This document shows, piece by piece, positions 1 through 8,763 of a stretch of DNA of 64,000 nt; the first letter of the stretch is position 1, and each line of letters begins with the position of its first letter. Origin of the DNA: RGIG995 sp045635765 (GTDB lineage: Bacteria; Bacillota; Clostridia; Oscillospirales; UBA644); NCBI GenBank assembly GCA_045635765.1, contig JAZTWH010000011.1, forward strand, positions 1 through 64,000, given 5' to 3'. The translations under genes were made by a program, and so were the position numbers. The notes below the pieces were generated by a model. It did not search any database. It had not been told where the DNA came from and was given only the letters and a program-made list of their open reading frames with translations.

Positions 1-10
1 AAATAACGAA

Positions 11-57
11 AAAACGGCGGCTGATCCGATGAAATGGTATCGGACCAGCCGCCTTTT
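11..57. terminator. Intrinsic terminator at the left edge
   Basis: A 15-bp inverted repeat (16-30 with 39-53, one mismatch) has an A-run before it and TTTT after it, so it can act on either strand. It probably ends a gene lying left of the window. Confidence 0.7.
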
Positions 58-102
58 GTATGCGATTTTTTTTCAAAGCACAAGAAAGCTTTTTGAAAAA
101 AA

Positions 103-133
103 GAGAAAAAAGTCCCGACCGTCAGGCGGGGCC
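103..133 (-). terminator. Terminator of the lipid kinase gene
   Basis: Read on the minus strand, a 6-bp G/C stem (132-127 with 117-112) is followed directly by six T and more T-rich sequence. It lies about 55 bp after the kinase stop codon. Confidence 0.6.
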
Positions 134-187
134 TTTTGAGCAGGAAAGGGCTTTGATTTTTTGGGGGCGGGGGGGCGGAATGGGGCG

Positions 188-1129
188 TCAGTTTTTGGCC
201 GCAAGCTCCGGCCGTAATACCAAATCCTTCGGAGGAATTACGACCCGGAAGGCGTCCTTCACCGCCAAAATTTCGGCTCCGTTGGGGGCTCCCCCGAATT
301 CTCCGTCCAGGGTCCAGGGGGTGTTCGTATCGGAAAGGAAGGAGATCTCCTTCGTTTTCAGGGAAACGATGTGCCGGGAATTCAAATTTACCCGCAGCAG
401 GTCGGTCATCAATTCGCTTTGATCGGCCAAGGTCCGGGGCTCTTTGATCAGAAGCACCTCCAGATAGCCGTCGTTGAGGGCAACGCTTTCTCTTCCGTAG
501 ATGCCGCTGAATCCGCCGATGGAGTTGGAATTGGTCACCATTCCGTAGAGGTAGCGGTCGGAAAAGGTCTCGCTGTCGGTTTTCACCGTAAAGGGAATCC
601 CTTTGATCTGGGTCAGGGATTTGATCCCCTCCAGAATATAGGCGAAGTGCCCCAGAGTGTTTTTCGTTTGCTGGGGGGTGGCGTAGGAGACCTCCGTGAA
701 GGCCCCAAAGGCGGCAATGTACGCAAAGGGCCGGCCGTTAAAGGTTCCGCAATCGCAGAAATGGGCCTCCTCCGACGCCGCGACCTGGGCGGCCCGAAGG
801 GGATCGGTGGGAATTCCGAGACTGGCGGCAAAATCGTTGGTGGACCCGGTGGGAATATACCCCAATTCGGGAACCCTCTTCCCAAGATCTGCCCCCATGC
901 GGATGCCGGTCAGGGCTTCGTTCAGGGTCCCGTCGCCGCCGCTGACCACGATTCGGTCAAAGTCCTCGGTGTACCGACTCAGAAGCCGGGAAATATCCCC
1001 CTTTCGGCGGGTGGGCCGAACGGTAATATCGTAGCCTGCCTTGTCAAAAATCTCAACAATATCCGCCAGATGGGCCCGGATCTTTGCTTTCCCGGCCTTG
1101 GGATTGTACACAAACAGCAGCTTTTTCAA
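188..1129 (-). CDS. Diacylglycerol kinase-family lipid kinase (YegS/DgkB type)
   Basis: This 313-residue protein has the DAGK catalytic fold. It opens with the nucleotide-site segment VYNPKAGK near residue 7 and carries the family signature VSGGDGTLNEA near residue 62 and GYIPTGSTNDFA near residue 90. Members phosphorylate diacylglycerol or related lipids with ATP at the membrane face. Length is normal for the family. The start is a TTG codon, chosen because a GGGGAGG ribosome site sits 8 nt upstream and the protein then begins MKKLLFVYNPKAG. It is a single-gene unit with its own promoter and terminator. The lipid substrate cannot be told from sequence. Confidence 0.9.
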   Translation of the reverse strand: MKKLLFVYNPKAGKAKIRAHLADIVEIFDKAGYDITVRPTRRKGDISRLLSRYTEDFDRIVVSGGDGTLNEALTGIRMGADLGKRVPELGYIPTGSTNDFAASLGIPTDPLRAAQVAASEEAHFCDCGTFNGRPFAYIAAFGAFTEVSYATPQQTKNTLGHFAYILEGIKSLTQIKGIPFTVKTDSETFSDRYLYGMVTNSNSIGGFSGIYGRESVALNDGYLEVLLIKEPRTLADQSELMTDLLRVNLNSRHIVSLKTKEISFLSDTNTPWTLDGEFGGAPNGAEILAVKDAFRVVIPPKDLVLRPELAAKN

Positions 1130-1195
1130 CGGTTACACCTCCCCGGAATTCTATTTTTCATCCACTTATTGTAAAAAAGAAATTGCTTCCTTTTT

Positions 1196-1224
1196 ATTCT
1201 ATCACAAATTACGGAAAAATGCAA
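1196..1224 (-). promoter_or_regulatory. Promoter of the lipid kinase gene
   Basis: On the minus strand TTGCAT (1224-1219) and TAGAAT (1201-1196) are separated by 17 bp, 67 bp before the TTG start. Between this promoter and the terminator at 1412 I see no gene. Confidence 0.6.
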
Positions 1225-1411
1225 GACGGAATTATGTCATCTTTTTGGAACTTTTCGTTTCTTTTTTGGGGGAAACGAATTTTTATTCGCATCCTCCGCG
1301 TCTTTCCGACAAAATTCCGTGGCAAAGGTGCATCCGTACGTGGGACGGGAAATTTCCTCTGTTGACCTTGCGGGGTTCCAGAGTCAGCCCCGGCCTCACG
1401 TTGCGGGGGAT

Positions 1412-1456
1412 AAAAAACCGTAGCGGCTCTGACTCAGAGCCGCTACGGTTTTTTGT
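1412..1456. terminator. Terminator after glnN
   Basis: A near-perfect palindrome (AACCGTAGCGGCTCTGA and its complement) has A-runs on one side and T-runs on the other. It lies directly after the glnN stop and can work on both strands. Confidence 0.9.
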
Positions 1457-1457
1457 T

Positions 1458-3548
1458 TTAATCGCAATAGAAGAGAATGTCGGTGTAGGTGGGGTAGGGC
1501 CAGACGGTGGCGTCTACGTCGGGCTCGATCTTGTCGATGATGGTGCGGATGGAGCCCATCCGGGCAAAGACTACGTTTCGGTAGGCGTCGGCCTTTGCCT
1601 GGGCCGAGGTGTCGGTGCCCCGGGCCAATTCCAGTTCCTTTTCCAGCAGAGCGGTCTGCTCGGACAGTTCCTTTGCCAGGTCGGAAAGGCGGGTCAGAAG
1701 ACCCAGTTCCGGTTCCCATTGGATACTCAGTTGCTTTTTCTGGAGGACGGCCTGAGAGAGGGTAGAGGTGTAGCGAATGACAGCGGGGAGGATTTCCCGG
1801 CGGACCATTTCGGCCAGGGTCTGTCCCTCAATGTTGATGATCTTGGAATATTCCTCCAACAGGATTTCCCGGCGGGAGATCAGCTCCTGTTCGGTGAATA
1901 CCCGGTGCCGTTCAAAGAGCTTTACGTTCTTTTCGTCGGTCAGGTGGGGCAGAGCCTCATTGGTGGACGGGATATTGAGAAGACCCCGTTTTTCCGCTTC
2001 CTTCACCCATTCCTCCGAGTAGTTATCCCCGTTGAACAGGATCCGGCGATGGGTGCGAATGGTGCGGCGGAGCAGGTTCTCCAGGGCGGAATCAAAGTCC
2101 TCGGCCCCTTCCAGCTCGTCGGCAAAATCCCACAGGGTATCGGCCACGATGGTATTCATGATCACGTTGGTCTCTGCTACCGAAGCGGAGGAGCCCAGCA
2201 TACGGAATTCAAATTTATTCCCCGTAAAGGCCATGGGGGAGGTGCGGTTGCGGTCGGTGGTGTCCTGGGAGAACCGGGGAAGGACATCAACCCCCGATTC
2301 CATGACCACTTTTCCGTGGGGATCGTATCGGTCGCCGTGCTCGATGGTGTCCAGAATCTCGCACAGCTCCTGTCCCAGGTACATGGAAATGATGGCCGGG
2401 GGAGCCTCGTGACCGCCCAGACGGTTGTCGTTGTTGGCCGAAGCGGCGGAGATCCGCAACAGATCCTGATGCTTGTCCACCGCGGCGATGACCGCAGTCA
2501 GGAAGAGGAGGAATTGCTTGTTTTCCGCCGGTTTCTTTCCGGGCTTCAGCAGATTTTCCCCTTCGTTGGTGGAGATGGCCCAGTTGTTGTGCTTTCCGCT
2601 TCCGTTGACTCCCTCAAAGGGCTTTTCGTGAAGCAGGCAGGCGTAGCCGAACTGGGGGGCCAATTTTTTCATCACGGCCATGGTGATCTGATTGTGGTCG
2701 GTGGCAAGGTTTGCGGATTCAAAGACCGGGGCCAGCTCGTGCTGAGAGGGGGCGGCTTCGTTGTGCTCGGTCTTTGCGGGGATGCCCAAATCCCACAATT
2801 CTTTGTTCAGGGCTTCCATGAATTGAGAGACCCGGGGCTTGATGGTCCCGAAATAGTGGTCGTTCAATTCCTGACCCTTGGGGGGCTTTGCTCCGAACAG
2901 GGTGCGGCCGCAAAGGATCAGATCCTTGCGTTTTTCGTACATGGATTCGTCGATCAAAAAGTATTCTTGTTCCGCCCCGACGGTGGTCTCGACCCGGGCG
3001 GCGGTGGTGTTGCCGAAGAGCCGCAAAATTCTCAATACCTGCGTATTCAGGGCTTCTACGGAACGGAGTAAGGGGGTCTTTTTATCCAGAACCTGCCCAC
3101 CGTAGGAGCAAAAGGCGGTGGGGATACAGAGGGTGCGGTTTTTGATAAAGGCGTAGGATGTGGGGTCCCAGGCCGTGTAGCCCCGGGCCTCAAAGGTGGA
3201 TCGCAGCCCTCCGTTGGGGAAGGAGGAGGCGTCCGACTCTCCTTTGATCAATTCCTTGCCCCGGAATTCCAGAGCAATTTTCCCTTCGCCGATGGGATTG
3301 ATAAAGGAGTCGTGCTTTTCTGCCGTGGTCCCGGTCATGGGCTGGAACCAATGGCAATAATGGGTGGCACCCTGCTCCAGGGCCCATTGCTTCATTCCGT
3401 CTGCCACGGAATCGGCAATTTTTTTATCCAAAGGCAAGCCTTCCTTGATGGTTTTTTTTAGTTCCTCGTAAACGTCGCCGGGCAGGTATTTCTCCATGGC
3501 GGTGTCGTTAAACACCTTGGAACCAAAGCGTCCGGGAATATGTTCCAT
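1458..3548 (-). CDS. glnN: Glutamine synthetase, type III (GlnN)
   Basis: The enzyme makes glutamine from glutamate, ammonia and ATP in the cytoplasm. The 696-residue length separates type III (GSIII, about 700) from the 440-residue type I enzymes. Visible family segments are GAEQEYFLID near residue 190, KTEHNEAAPSQHELAP near residue 257 and the catalytic-core stretch GVNGSGKHNNWAIST near residue 312. The start follows a GGAGG site. The gene lies 38 bp downstream of asnA on the same strand, so both amide-forming enzymes probably share one transcript started at the asnA promoter. No frameshift is seen. Confidence 0.96.
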   Translation of the reverse strand: MEHIPGRFGSKVFNDTAMEKYLPGDVYEELKKTIKEGLPLDKKIADSVADGMKQWALEQGATHYCHWFQPMTGTTAEKHDSFINPIGEGKIALEFRGKELIKGESDASSFPNGGLRSTFEARGYTAWDPTSYAFIKNRTLCIPTAFCSYGGQVLDKKTPLLRSVEALNTQVLRILRLFGNTTAARVETTVGAEQEYFLIDESMYEKRKDLILCGRTLFGAKPPKGQELNDHYFGTIKPRVSQFMEALNKELWDLGIPAKTEHNEAAPSQHELAPVFESANLATDHNQITMAVMKKLAPQFGYACLLHEKPFEGVNGSGKHNNWAISTNEGENLLKPGKKPAENKQFLLFLTAVIAAVDKHQDLLRISAASANNDNRLGGHEAPPAIISMYLGQELCEILDTIEHGDRYDPHGKVVMESGVDVLPRFSQDTTDRNRTSPMAFTGNKFEFRMLGSSASVAETNVIMNTIVADTLWDFADELEGAEDFDSALENLLRRTIRTHRRILFNGDNYSEEWVKEAEKRGLLNIPSTNEALPHLTDEKNVKLFERHRVFTEQELISRREILLEEYSKIINIEGQTLAEMVRREILPAVIRYTSTLSQAVLQKKQLSIQWEPELGLLTRLSDLAKELSEQTALLEKELELARGTDTSAQAKADAYRNVVFARMGSIRTIIDKIEPDVDATVWPYPTYTDILFYCD

Positions 3549-3586
3549 GTCACGTCCTCCAATACGTCGTGTTGTATCCTTGGTGA

Positions 3587-4594
3587 TTACAGCAATTCAA
3601 CCCCGTGCTCTCCGCAGATTCTCCGGGTTTCGTCGTCCCACAGGGAGACCTGGACCTCCCCTACGTGGACCTTGCCCAAAAGAAGCATGCAAAGGCGGGA
3701 TTGGCCGATGCCCCCTCCGATGGTCAGGGGGAGGCGGTCCTCCAGGACCATTTTGTGGAAGGGAAGGGTTCTGCGGTGGTCGCAGTTTGCTTTTTTCAAC
3801 TGTTCGTCCATGGCCTTGGCGTCTACGCGGATGCCCATGGACGAGATCTCAATGGCACAGTTCAGGGGTTCGTGCCAGAAAAGAATATCGCCGTTGAGGG
3901 TCCAGTCGTCGTAGTCGGGAGCTCTTCCGTCGTGCTTTTCCCCTGAGCGTAAGCGGTTCCCGATCTGCATGATGAATACGGTCTTGTATTCCTTGGTGAT
4001 GGCCTGTTCCCGTTCCTTGGCCGTCATCCCGGGATACCGGTCCTCCAATTCCTGGGCCGTAACAAAGGTCACTTCCGGAGTCAGAACTGTTTTGATCTGG
4101 GGAAACCGCACCCGAAGGTCGTGGCTGGTGGCCACGATGGCGTTGACGATGGACTGAACGGTGGATTTGAGATAATCCGCGGTCCGGCAGTCCTTGGTGA
4201 TGACCTTTTCCCAGTCCCATTGATCCACGTAGACCGAATGAAGATTGTCCAGTTCCTCGTCCCGGCGGATGGCGTTCATGTCGGTGTACAGCCCCTTGCC
4301 CACCCGAAATCCGTACTGATGGAGGGCCATTCGCTTCCATTTGGCCAAGGAATGGACCACCTGTCCGTCGGTCCCTGCGGAGGGAATATCAAAGGAAACG
4401 GGTCGTTCCACGCCGTTCAGATCGTCGTTAAGACCCATTTTCGGGTCCACGAACAACGGTGCTGTCACCCGTCTCAGATGCAACGCCTGGCTCAGATGGC
4501 CGATGAAAATTTCCTTGATGCTTCCAATGGCGGTCTGGGTGTCGTACAGGTCCAGTTCCGCCCGGTAGTTTTCGGGGATGAAGGTCTTACTCAT
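3587..4594 (-). CDS. asnA: Aspartate--ammonia ligase (asparagine synthetase A)
   Basis: AsnA makes asparagine from aspartate, ammonia and ATP and has a class II aminoacyl-tRNA-synthetase-like fold. The 335-residue length is normal. Recognisable segments are VTAPLFVDP near residue 44, ERPVSFDIP near residue 63, the KWKRMALHQYGF stretch near residue 86 and the C-terminal GGGIGQSRLCMLLL. Start: ATG after an AAAGGAC site. It is the first gene of a two-gene unit with glnN, so both cytoplasmic routes for fixing ammonia into amides are co-transcribed. I looked for a T-box leader and found none; the 5' leader is short. Confidence 0.96.
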   Translation of the reverse strand: MSKTFIPENYRAELDLYDTQTAIGSIKEIFIGHLSQALHLRRVTAPLFVDPKMGLNDDLNGVERPVSFDIPSAGTDGQVVHSLAKWKRMALHQYGFRVGKGLYTDMNAIRRDEELDNLHSVYVDQWDWEKVITKDCRTADYLKSTVQSIVNAIVATSHDLRVRFPQIKTVLTPEVTFVTAQELEDRYPGMTAKEREQAITKEYKTVFIMQIGNRLRSGEKHDGRAPDYDDWTLNGDILFWHEPLNCAIEISSMGIRVDAKAMDEQLKKANCDHRRTLPFHKMVLEDRLPLTIGGGIGQSRLCMLLLGKVHVGEVQVSLWDDETRRICGEHGVELL

Positions 4595-4638
4595 AACAAA
4601 AAGTCCTTTCGGAGCGTTAATGCTTTTTATAATATTTT

Positions 4639-4668
4639 ATTATACTCTAATACGGACACACTTGTCAA
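4639..4668 (-). promoter_or_regulatory. Promoter of asnA-glnN
   Basis: Minus-strand TTGACA (4668-4663) and TATAAT (4644-4639) are 18 bp apart, 45 bp before the asnA start. Both hexamers match consensus. Confidence 0.8.
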
Positions 4669-4835
4669 CCCCGTGCTCCCAAAAGCCAAAAAAAATTCGG
4701 GAATTGTTCGGATTTTCAAGGCAGAAGTATTTCATACTTTTCAGCCCACGGTGGATAGTTTTCAGAAAACGCCACGACACGGGCGAAGAAAAGGCACGGT
4801 CCACCGGGAAACGAGCCTTTTTCTGTTAAAACGGC

Positions 4836-4864
4836 TTGACATTCTCTCTCACTTATGATAAAAT
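4836..4864 (+). promoter_or_regulatory. Promoter of the rRNA methyltransferase gene
   Basis: TTGACA (4836-4841) and TAAAAT (4859-4864) are 17 bp apart. Transcription would begin near 4871, which excludes a start at the upstream in-frame ATG at 4855. Confidence 0.75.
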
Positions 4865-4896
4865 ATAAATACTATAAAATGGGGGATTGTGGGCTT

Positions 4897-6246
4897 ATGA
4901 AGAAAAACGATCTGGTGACCGTGGAGATCACCGACATGACCTTTGACGGTGCCGGAATCGGGCACGTGGACCTTTCGGGCCGGCCCTTTCCTCTGTTCGT
5001 CCGTGCCGCCGCCGTCGGAGACCTGGTCGAATGTCGGATCATCAAGGTTTTGAAGCATTACGCCGTGGCAATTCTGCATCGGATCGTCACTCCCTCTCCC
5101 CATCGAATTCCTCCCGCTTGTCCCGTGGCGGAACGGTGCGGAGGCTGTGCCTTCCATCACGTGTCCTACGAGGCGGAATTGGGATACAAGACCAACGCCG
5201 TCCGCCAGGCCTATAAGTTGAACTATCCCCACCCCATTTCCGTCAATCCCTGTGTCCCCTCCCCCGGACAGACCGCCTATCGGAATAAACTGCAGCTGCC
5301 CCTCTCTCCCGACGGAAAATTCGGCTTTTATTCTCTCCATTCCCACCGGGTGGTCCCCACCTCCGACTGTTTCGCCGGCCACGGGGACTTTGCCCTCGTG
5401 GTGCGGGCGGTGGAGGAATGGATCCAAAAGAATTCCGTCTCCCCCTACGACGAGTCCACGGGCCGGGGCTTGGTCCGCCACCTGTTTCTCCGCCGGGGAC
5501 ATCACACGGGACAGATCATGGTCTGCCTGACCGTCAACGCCGGATCCGTAACCCAAGTTCCCGCAATCCAAACTCTGACGGAAGCCCTGGGCCAATTCCC
5601 CGGGGTCAAGAGCCTTTGGCTCAATTTCAATCAAAAAAAGACCAACGTTATTTTCGGGGACCGGTTTCACCTGTTGTCCGGCACTGAACGGATCCTTGAC
5701 ACCATGAACGGCGTCAAGTTTGCCATCTCCCCCCGGTCCTTTTATCAGATCAACACCCCCCAGGCGGAAGCCATCTACACCGCCGCCGCCGACCACCTTT
5801 CCGCCGACGACATTTTGTTGGATCTGTACTGCGGCATCGGCACCATCGGCCTCACCTGTGCCCACAAGGTCAAGGAAATCATCGGCATTGAGGTCATCCC
5901 CGAAGCCATAGAAGACGCCAAAGAAAACGCAAGGCTCAACGGCATCGAAAACGCACGATTCTTTGCCGCCGACGCGGCAAAAACCCTGGAGATCCTCCGC
6001 TCCCTCCCCCGCAGGCCCAACGCCGTCATTGACGACCCGCCCCGAAAGGGCCTGTCTGCCGACGCCGTGTCCGCCCTGAAAGAAATGGACCCCGAAAAAA
6101 TAATCTATGTCAGTTGCAACCCCGCCACCCAGGCCAGAGACCTCGCCCTGCTCCGGGTCCGCTACACCCCCGGCCCCGTCACCCCCTACGACATGTTCCC
6201 CCGAACCGGCCACGTGGAGTCCGTCGTTTGCCTGACCCGAAAATAA
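4897..6246 (+). CDS. 23S rRNA (uracil-5-)-methyltransferase, RlmD/RumA family
   Basis: This SAM-dependent enzyme forms 5-methyluridine in 23S rRNA. From the N terminus there is a TRAM RNA-binding domain (roughly residues 3-55), a cysteine cluster ACPVAERCGGC near residue 75 with a later SDC that fits the family's iron-sulfur site, then a Rossmann methyltransferase domain with LLDLYCGIGTIGL. DPPRKG and the catalytic-cysteine segment YVSCNPAT are present near the C terminus. The start at 4897 is preferred because the promoter places transcription start downstream of 4855. In Gram-positive bacteria one such enzyme may modify two uridines (RlmCD), so the exact target is not assigned. Confidence 0.93.
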   Translation: MKKNDLVTVEITDMTFDGAGIGHVDLSGRPFPLFVRAAAVGDLVECRIIKVLKHYAVAILHRIVTPSPHRIPPACPVAERCGGCAFHHVSYEAELGYKTNAVRQAYKLNYPHPISVNPCVPSPGQTAYRNKLQLPLSPDGKFGFYSLHSHRVVPTSDCFAGHGDFALVVRAVEEWIQKNSVSPYDESTGRGLVRHLFLRRGHHTGQIMVCLTVNAGSVTQVPAIQTLTEALGQFPGVKSLWLNFNQKKTNVIFGDRFHLLSGTERILDTMNGVKFAISPRSFYQINTPQAEAIYTAAADHLSADDILLDLYCGIGTIGLTCAHKVKEIIGIEVIPEAIEDAKENARLNGIENARFFAADAAKTLEILRSLPRRPNAVIDDPPRKGLSADAVSALKEMDPEKIIYVSCNPATQARDLALLRVRYTPGPVTPYDMFPRTGHVESVVCLTRK

Positions 6247-6518
6247 TTGCTCTCCGGATTCGGAGTTTAAATCGAACCATCGAAAGTCGTTCCGACACAA
6301 AGGTCATTTTATAACAATACAACACAACGTCGAAGAGAGCTGTGGGCGGAAGAAAAATCCATCCCCCTTGGCCTTGCCCTTCCCGTTGTGCCCGGCTTGG
6401 ATGGAAGCATCCGCCCCGTCCCACCCCCGTTCCGGGGAGGTCCGGGACGGCCATGACCGACGTTTTCCCTTGGGGCGGGGAAGAGAAATCTTGAAATAAT
6501 GCGAAAGGAGTATGGGCC
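6247..6518 (+). other. Intergenic stretch without a recognised gene
   Basis: This 272-bp gap holds a small hairpin (CTCCG GATT CGGAG at 6252-6265) just after the methyltransferase stop, then C-rich sequence. I see no convincing ORF, RNA family or promoter apart from the ribosome site AAAGGAG at 6504-6510 for the next gene. Confidence 0.5.
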
Positions 6519-6830
6519 GTGTTAAGTGCCGATAATCTTGTGATCCTGGCCATTGCGTTGATCGTGTTGGGAGGGCAGACGGTCCTGTGTTTTTGGGTGC
6601 GAAGGTTTTGGGTCCGGCTGATTCCGGGGACGGTTTGCCTGTCCGGGGCCCTTCTGTTGGGGGGACTGGGCTGCGTGCTTGAGGGATGGGACGCCCTGGG
6701 GTGTTTTCTTTGCTCCCTTTTCGCCCTGGTCCTTGGAGTCCTTTGCGGTCTCCCTTGGGGAATTTGGGGAATCGCCCAAGGAATCGCGGCTATTTCCCGT
6801 AGAATAAAAAATAGAAAAGAGAAAAAATGA
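6519..6830 (+). CDS. Small membrane protein, unknown
   Basis: This 103-residue protein has three hydrophobic stretches (about residues 5-25, 34-53 and 60-88) and a basic tail ending RIKNRKEKK, consistent with a small integral membrane protein with a cytoplasmic C terminus. The start is GTG, 8 nt after AAAGGAG; the ATG at 6512 leads to a stop within eight codons. It sits 12 bp before the glycerophosphodiesterase gene and is probably co-transcribed. I do not recognise a family. The neighbouring gene hints at a membrane-lipid or envelope role, but that is only context. Confidence 0.6.
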   Translation: MLSADNLVILAIALIVLGGQTVLCFWVRRFWVRLIPGTVCLSGALLLGGLGCVLEGWDALGCFLCSLFALVLGVLCGLPWGIWGIAQGIAAISRRIKNRKEKK

Positions 6831-6842
6831 AGGAGTAAAACA

Positions 6843-7850
6843 ATGATGAAACGGTTCAAAGGGCTTAAGATTTTGGCCATGATTTTAGGGACGGTTTTGG
6901 TGTTTTTCTTGGTCATCAACCTGATTCCCCCGACTAAGGTGACTCAACAGAATCCCTTCGTGGTCGGCGATGGAGACCTGCCCATGGTGGCGGCTCACCG
7001 GGGTGGCGGAGCCTGTAACCCGGAAAACACCATGCTTGCCTTCCGGGAAGCGGTGAACACCTACCGGGTGGATATCATCGAAAGCGATCTGTACTTAACC
7101 AAGGACGGGTATTTGGTCTACAATCACGATGCCTACATCGATGAGACCTGCAACGTCAACGGGGATCTGACCCTGGATCAGGTCAAGGCTCTGTGCGAGA
7201 AGGAAGAAAACCGTCACTACATTTCCGACCTGACCCTGGCAGAGCTGGAGCAATACAATTTCGGGTATTATTTTGAACGGGACGGCCAGCGGATCTATAA
7301 GGACGTCACCGACGTTGCCGCCGCCGGTTTGCAGATTGCGACGGCAGATAAGCTGTTTGAAGAATTCTATCAGTCGAATTCCGATTTGTTGTTCATCGTG
7401 GAGATCAAAAACAGCGGGGAACAGGGACTCGAAGCCTGCCGGATCCTCAACGAAGCCTTGGAGCCCTATCCCCAATACCGCAACCAAATCGTCATCGGCA
7501 CCTTCCACCAAGAGGTGGAGCAGGAATTGAAGGAGAAATATCCCCATCTGATGCGGGGGGCCTCCGAGGCCTCTGCCGGGGATTTCATCAAGACCCTTCT
7601 GCTTGGGGTGAATCTCTTTGACGACAGTGATTTCGTTTGCCTGCAGATTCCTTTGACCTACGATGTGGGCTTTGATCTTCCCTTGACCCTAAAACCCATC
7701 GTAAGCCGTGCCCATCGGCGGAATATGGCGGTGCAGTACTGGACCATCAACGACGCCGACGATATGCGTAAACTCATCGACCTGAGATGCGACTGCATCA
7801 TGACCGACAACCCTCAATTGCTGCAGCAGGTGTTGGAGGAATACCGATAA
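6843..7850 (+). CDS. Glycerophosphodiester phosphodiesterase (GDPD), membrane-anchored
   Basis: This enzyme family splits glycerophosphodiesters into glycerol-3-phosphate and an alcohol. A single N-terminal membrane segment (about residues 9-29) precedes the TIM-barrel domain. The catalytic opening AAHRGGGACNPENTMLAF near residue 51 contains the HRG motif and the E/N pair, followed by ESDLYLTKDG with the metal-binding acidic residues, a histidine in VYNHD, and EIKNSG. The C-terminal MTDNPQLL is also typical. With 335 residues it is longer than cytosolic UgpQ because of the anchor, so it probably works outside the membrane on wall or lipid-derived substrates. Start: ATG after AAGGAG. Confidence 0.92.
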   Translation: MMKRFKGLKILAMILGTVLVFFLVINLIPPTKVTQQNPFVVGDGDLPMVAAHRGGGACNPENTMLAFREAVNTYRVDIIESDLYLTKDGYLVYNHDAYIDETCNVNGDLTLDQVKALCEKEENRHYISDLTLAELEQYNFGYYFERDGQRIYKDVTDVAAAGLQIATADKLFEEFYQSNSDLLFIVEIKNSGEQGLEACRILNEALEPYPQYRNQIVIGTFHQEVEQELKEKYPHLMRGASEASAGDFIKTLLLGVNLFDDSDFVCLQIPLTYDVGFDLPLTLKPIVSRAHRRNMAVQYWTINDADDMRKLIDLRCDCIMTDNPQLLQQVLEEYR

Positions 7851-7866
7851 GAAACGAGATGAACGG

Positions 7867-8595
7867 ATGTTCTACGGAAAAATGAAAGCGGTGACCTTCA
7901 GCTACGACGACGGCACCGTCCAGGATATTCGCCTGGCAGAGATGTTTCACAAATATGGATTGAAGGCCACCTTTAATCTTAATTCCGGATTGCTGGGCAA
8001 GCCCGGCCAGCTGATTCGGGAGGGCGTGGTGGTGGATCATACCAAAAATAATCCGGCGGATGTTCCTCATATTTACGCGGGGCATGAAATTGCCGGGCAT
8101 ACCCTGAAGCATCCCCGCCTTCCCGAGATCGAAGACGATGTGGAAGTGATCCGCCAGGTGGAGGAGGACCGTCTGCGTTTGTCAGAGATCGCCGGCTATG
8201 AGGTGGTGGGCTTTGCGTACCCCTGCGGCGGCGTCAACAACGATGAACGGGTGGCGGAATTGATCCGTAAGCACACCGGAGTGCGTTACTGTCGGACCAT
8301 TACCGGCAATGATTCCTTTGATCTCCAATCAAACCTCTATCGGTTCAATCCCACGGTGCACCATCACCGGGATCCGGAAAAAATGCTTGCATTGGCAGAG
8401 AAATTTCTGTCTCTGAAGCCGGAGACCCCGCAGATTTTCTATATTTGGGGCCATGCCTTTGAGTTTGACGTGAAGGACAACTGGGGCTGGTTTGAAGAAT
8501 TTTTGCAAACTATCTCCGGCAAAGACGACGTTTTTTACGGCACCAATCGAGAGGTCCTGCTATGCCAGCCGGCACAGACAACTCCCAAGAAGTAG
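7867..8595 (+). CDS. Polysaccharide deacetylase family protein
   Basis: This 242-residue protein has the NodB-type fold. It begins KAVTFSYDDGTVQD, where the paired aspartates supply the catalytic base and a metal ligand, continues with KYGLKATFNLNS and EIAGHTLKHP (metal-binding His segment), and has FAYPCGG and YIWGHAFEFD later. Such enzymes remove N- or O-acetyl groups from glycans. There is no signal peptide, so a cytoplasmic substrate or another export route is needed. It starts 16 bp after the GDPD gene with a weak ribosome site; ATG at 7882 is an alternative. Its last codons are duplicated downstream of the stop. Confidence 0.85.
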   Translation: MFYGKMKAVTFSYDDGTVQDIRLAEMFHKYGLKATFNLNSGLLGKPGQLIREGVVVDHTKNNPADVPHIYAGHEIAGHTLKHPRLPEIEDDVEVIRQVEEDRLRLSEIAGYEVVGFAYPCGGVNNDERVAELIRKHTGVRYCRTITGNDSFDLQSNLYRFNPTVHHHRDPEKMLALAEKFLSLKPETPQIFYIWGHAFEFDVKDNWGWFEEFLQTISGKDDVFYGTNREVLLCQPAQTTPKK

Positions 8596-8643
8596 AGGGC
8601 CTTTTCGATCCCGCCGGGTCCTGCTATGCCAGCCGGCACAGAC
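8553..8643 (+). repeat. 27-bp direct duplication across a stop codon
   Basis: The same 27 bp occurs at 8553-8579, inside the last codons of the deacetylase gene, and at 8617-8643, after its stop codon, with an offset of 64 bp and no mismatch. The rest of the spacer to the next gene shows nothing else. Confidence 0.9.
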
Positions 8644-8763
8644 GATTTTTGAAAGAGGTTCTTCTCTTCCATGATTGGCCCTACCTTCAAGTATTCATAA
8701 ATAACTGCCAAAAATGCGAAAATTCCTTGGTTGCTAAGAATCTTTCAGAAATAAGGGATGACA

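Noticed and set aside
1041..3071. 676-residue open frame on the plus strand opposite glnN
   Set aside because: It is antisense to a clear glutamine synthetase, has no ribosome site and a Gly/Val-rich composition produced by reverse reading of a GC-rich gene.
4595..4640. T-box leader for asnA
   Set aside because: The leader is only about 35-45 nt and lacks the T-box sequence and a specifier stem.
4849..6300. 483-residue open frame on the minus strand opposite the rRNA methyltransferase
   Set aside because: Antisense shadow without homology features; the plus-strand gene has promoter, domains and catalytic motifs.
6247..6518. Non-coding RNA gene
   Set aside because: Only a weak hairpin and C-rich sequence; no promoter-terminator pair and no family resemblance.
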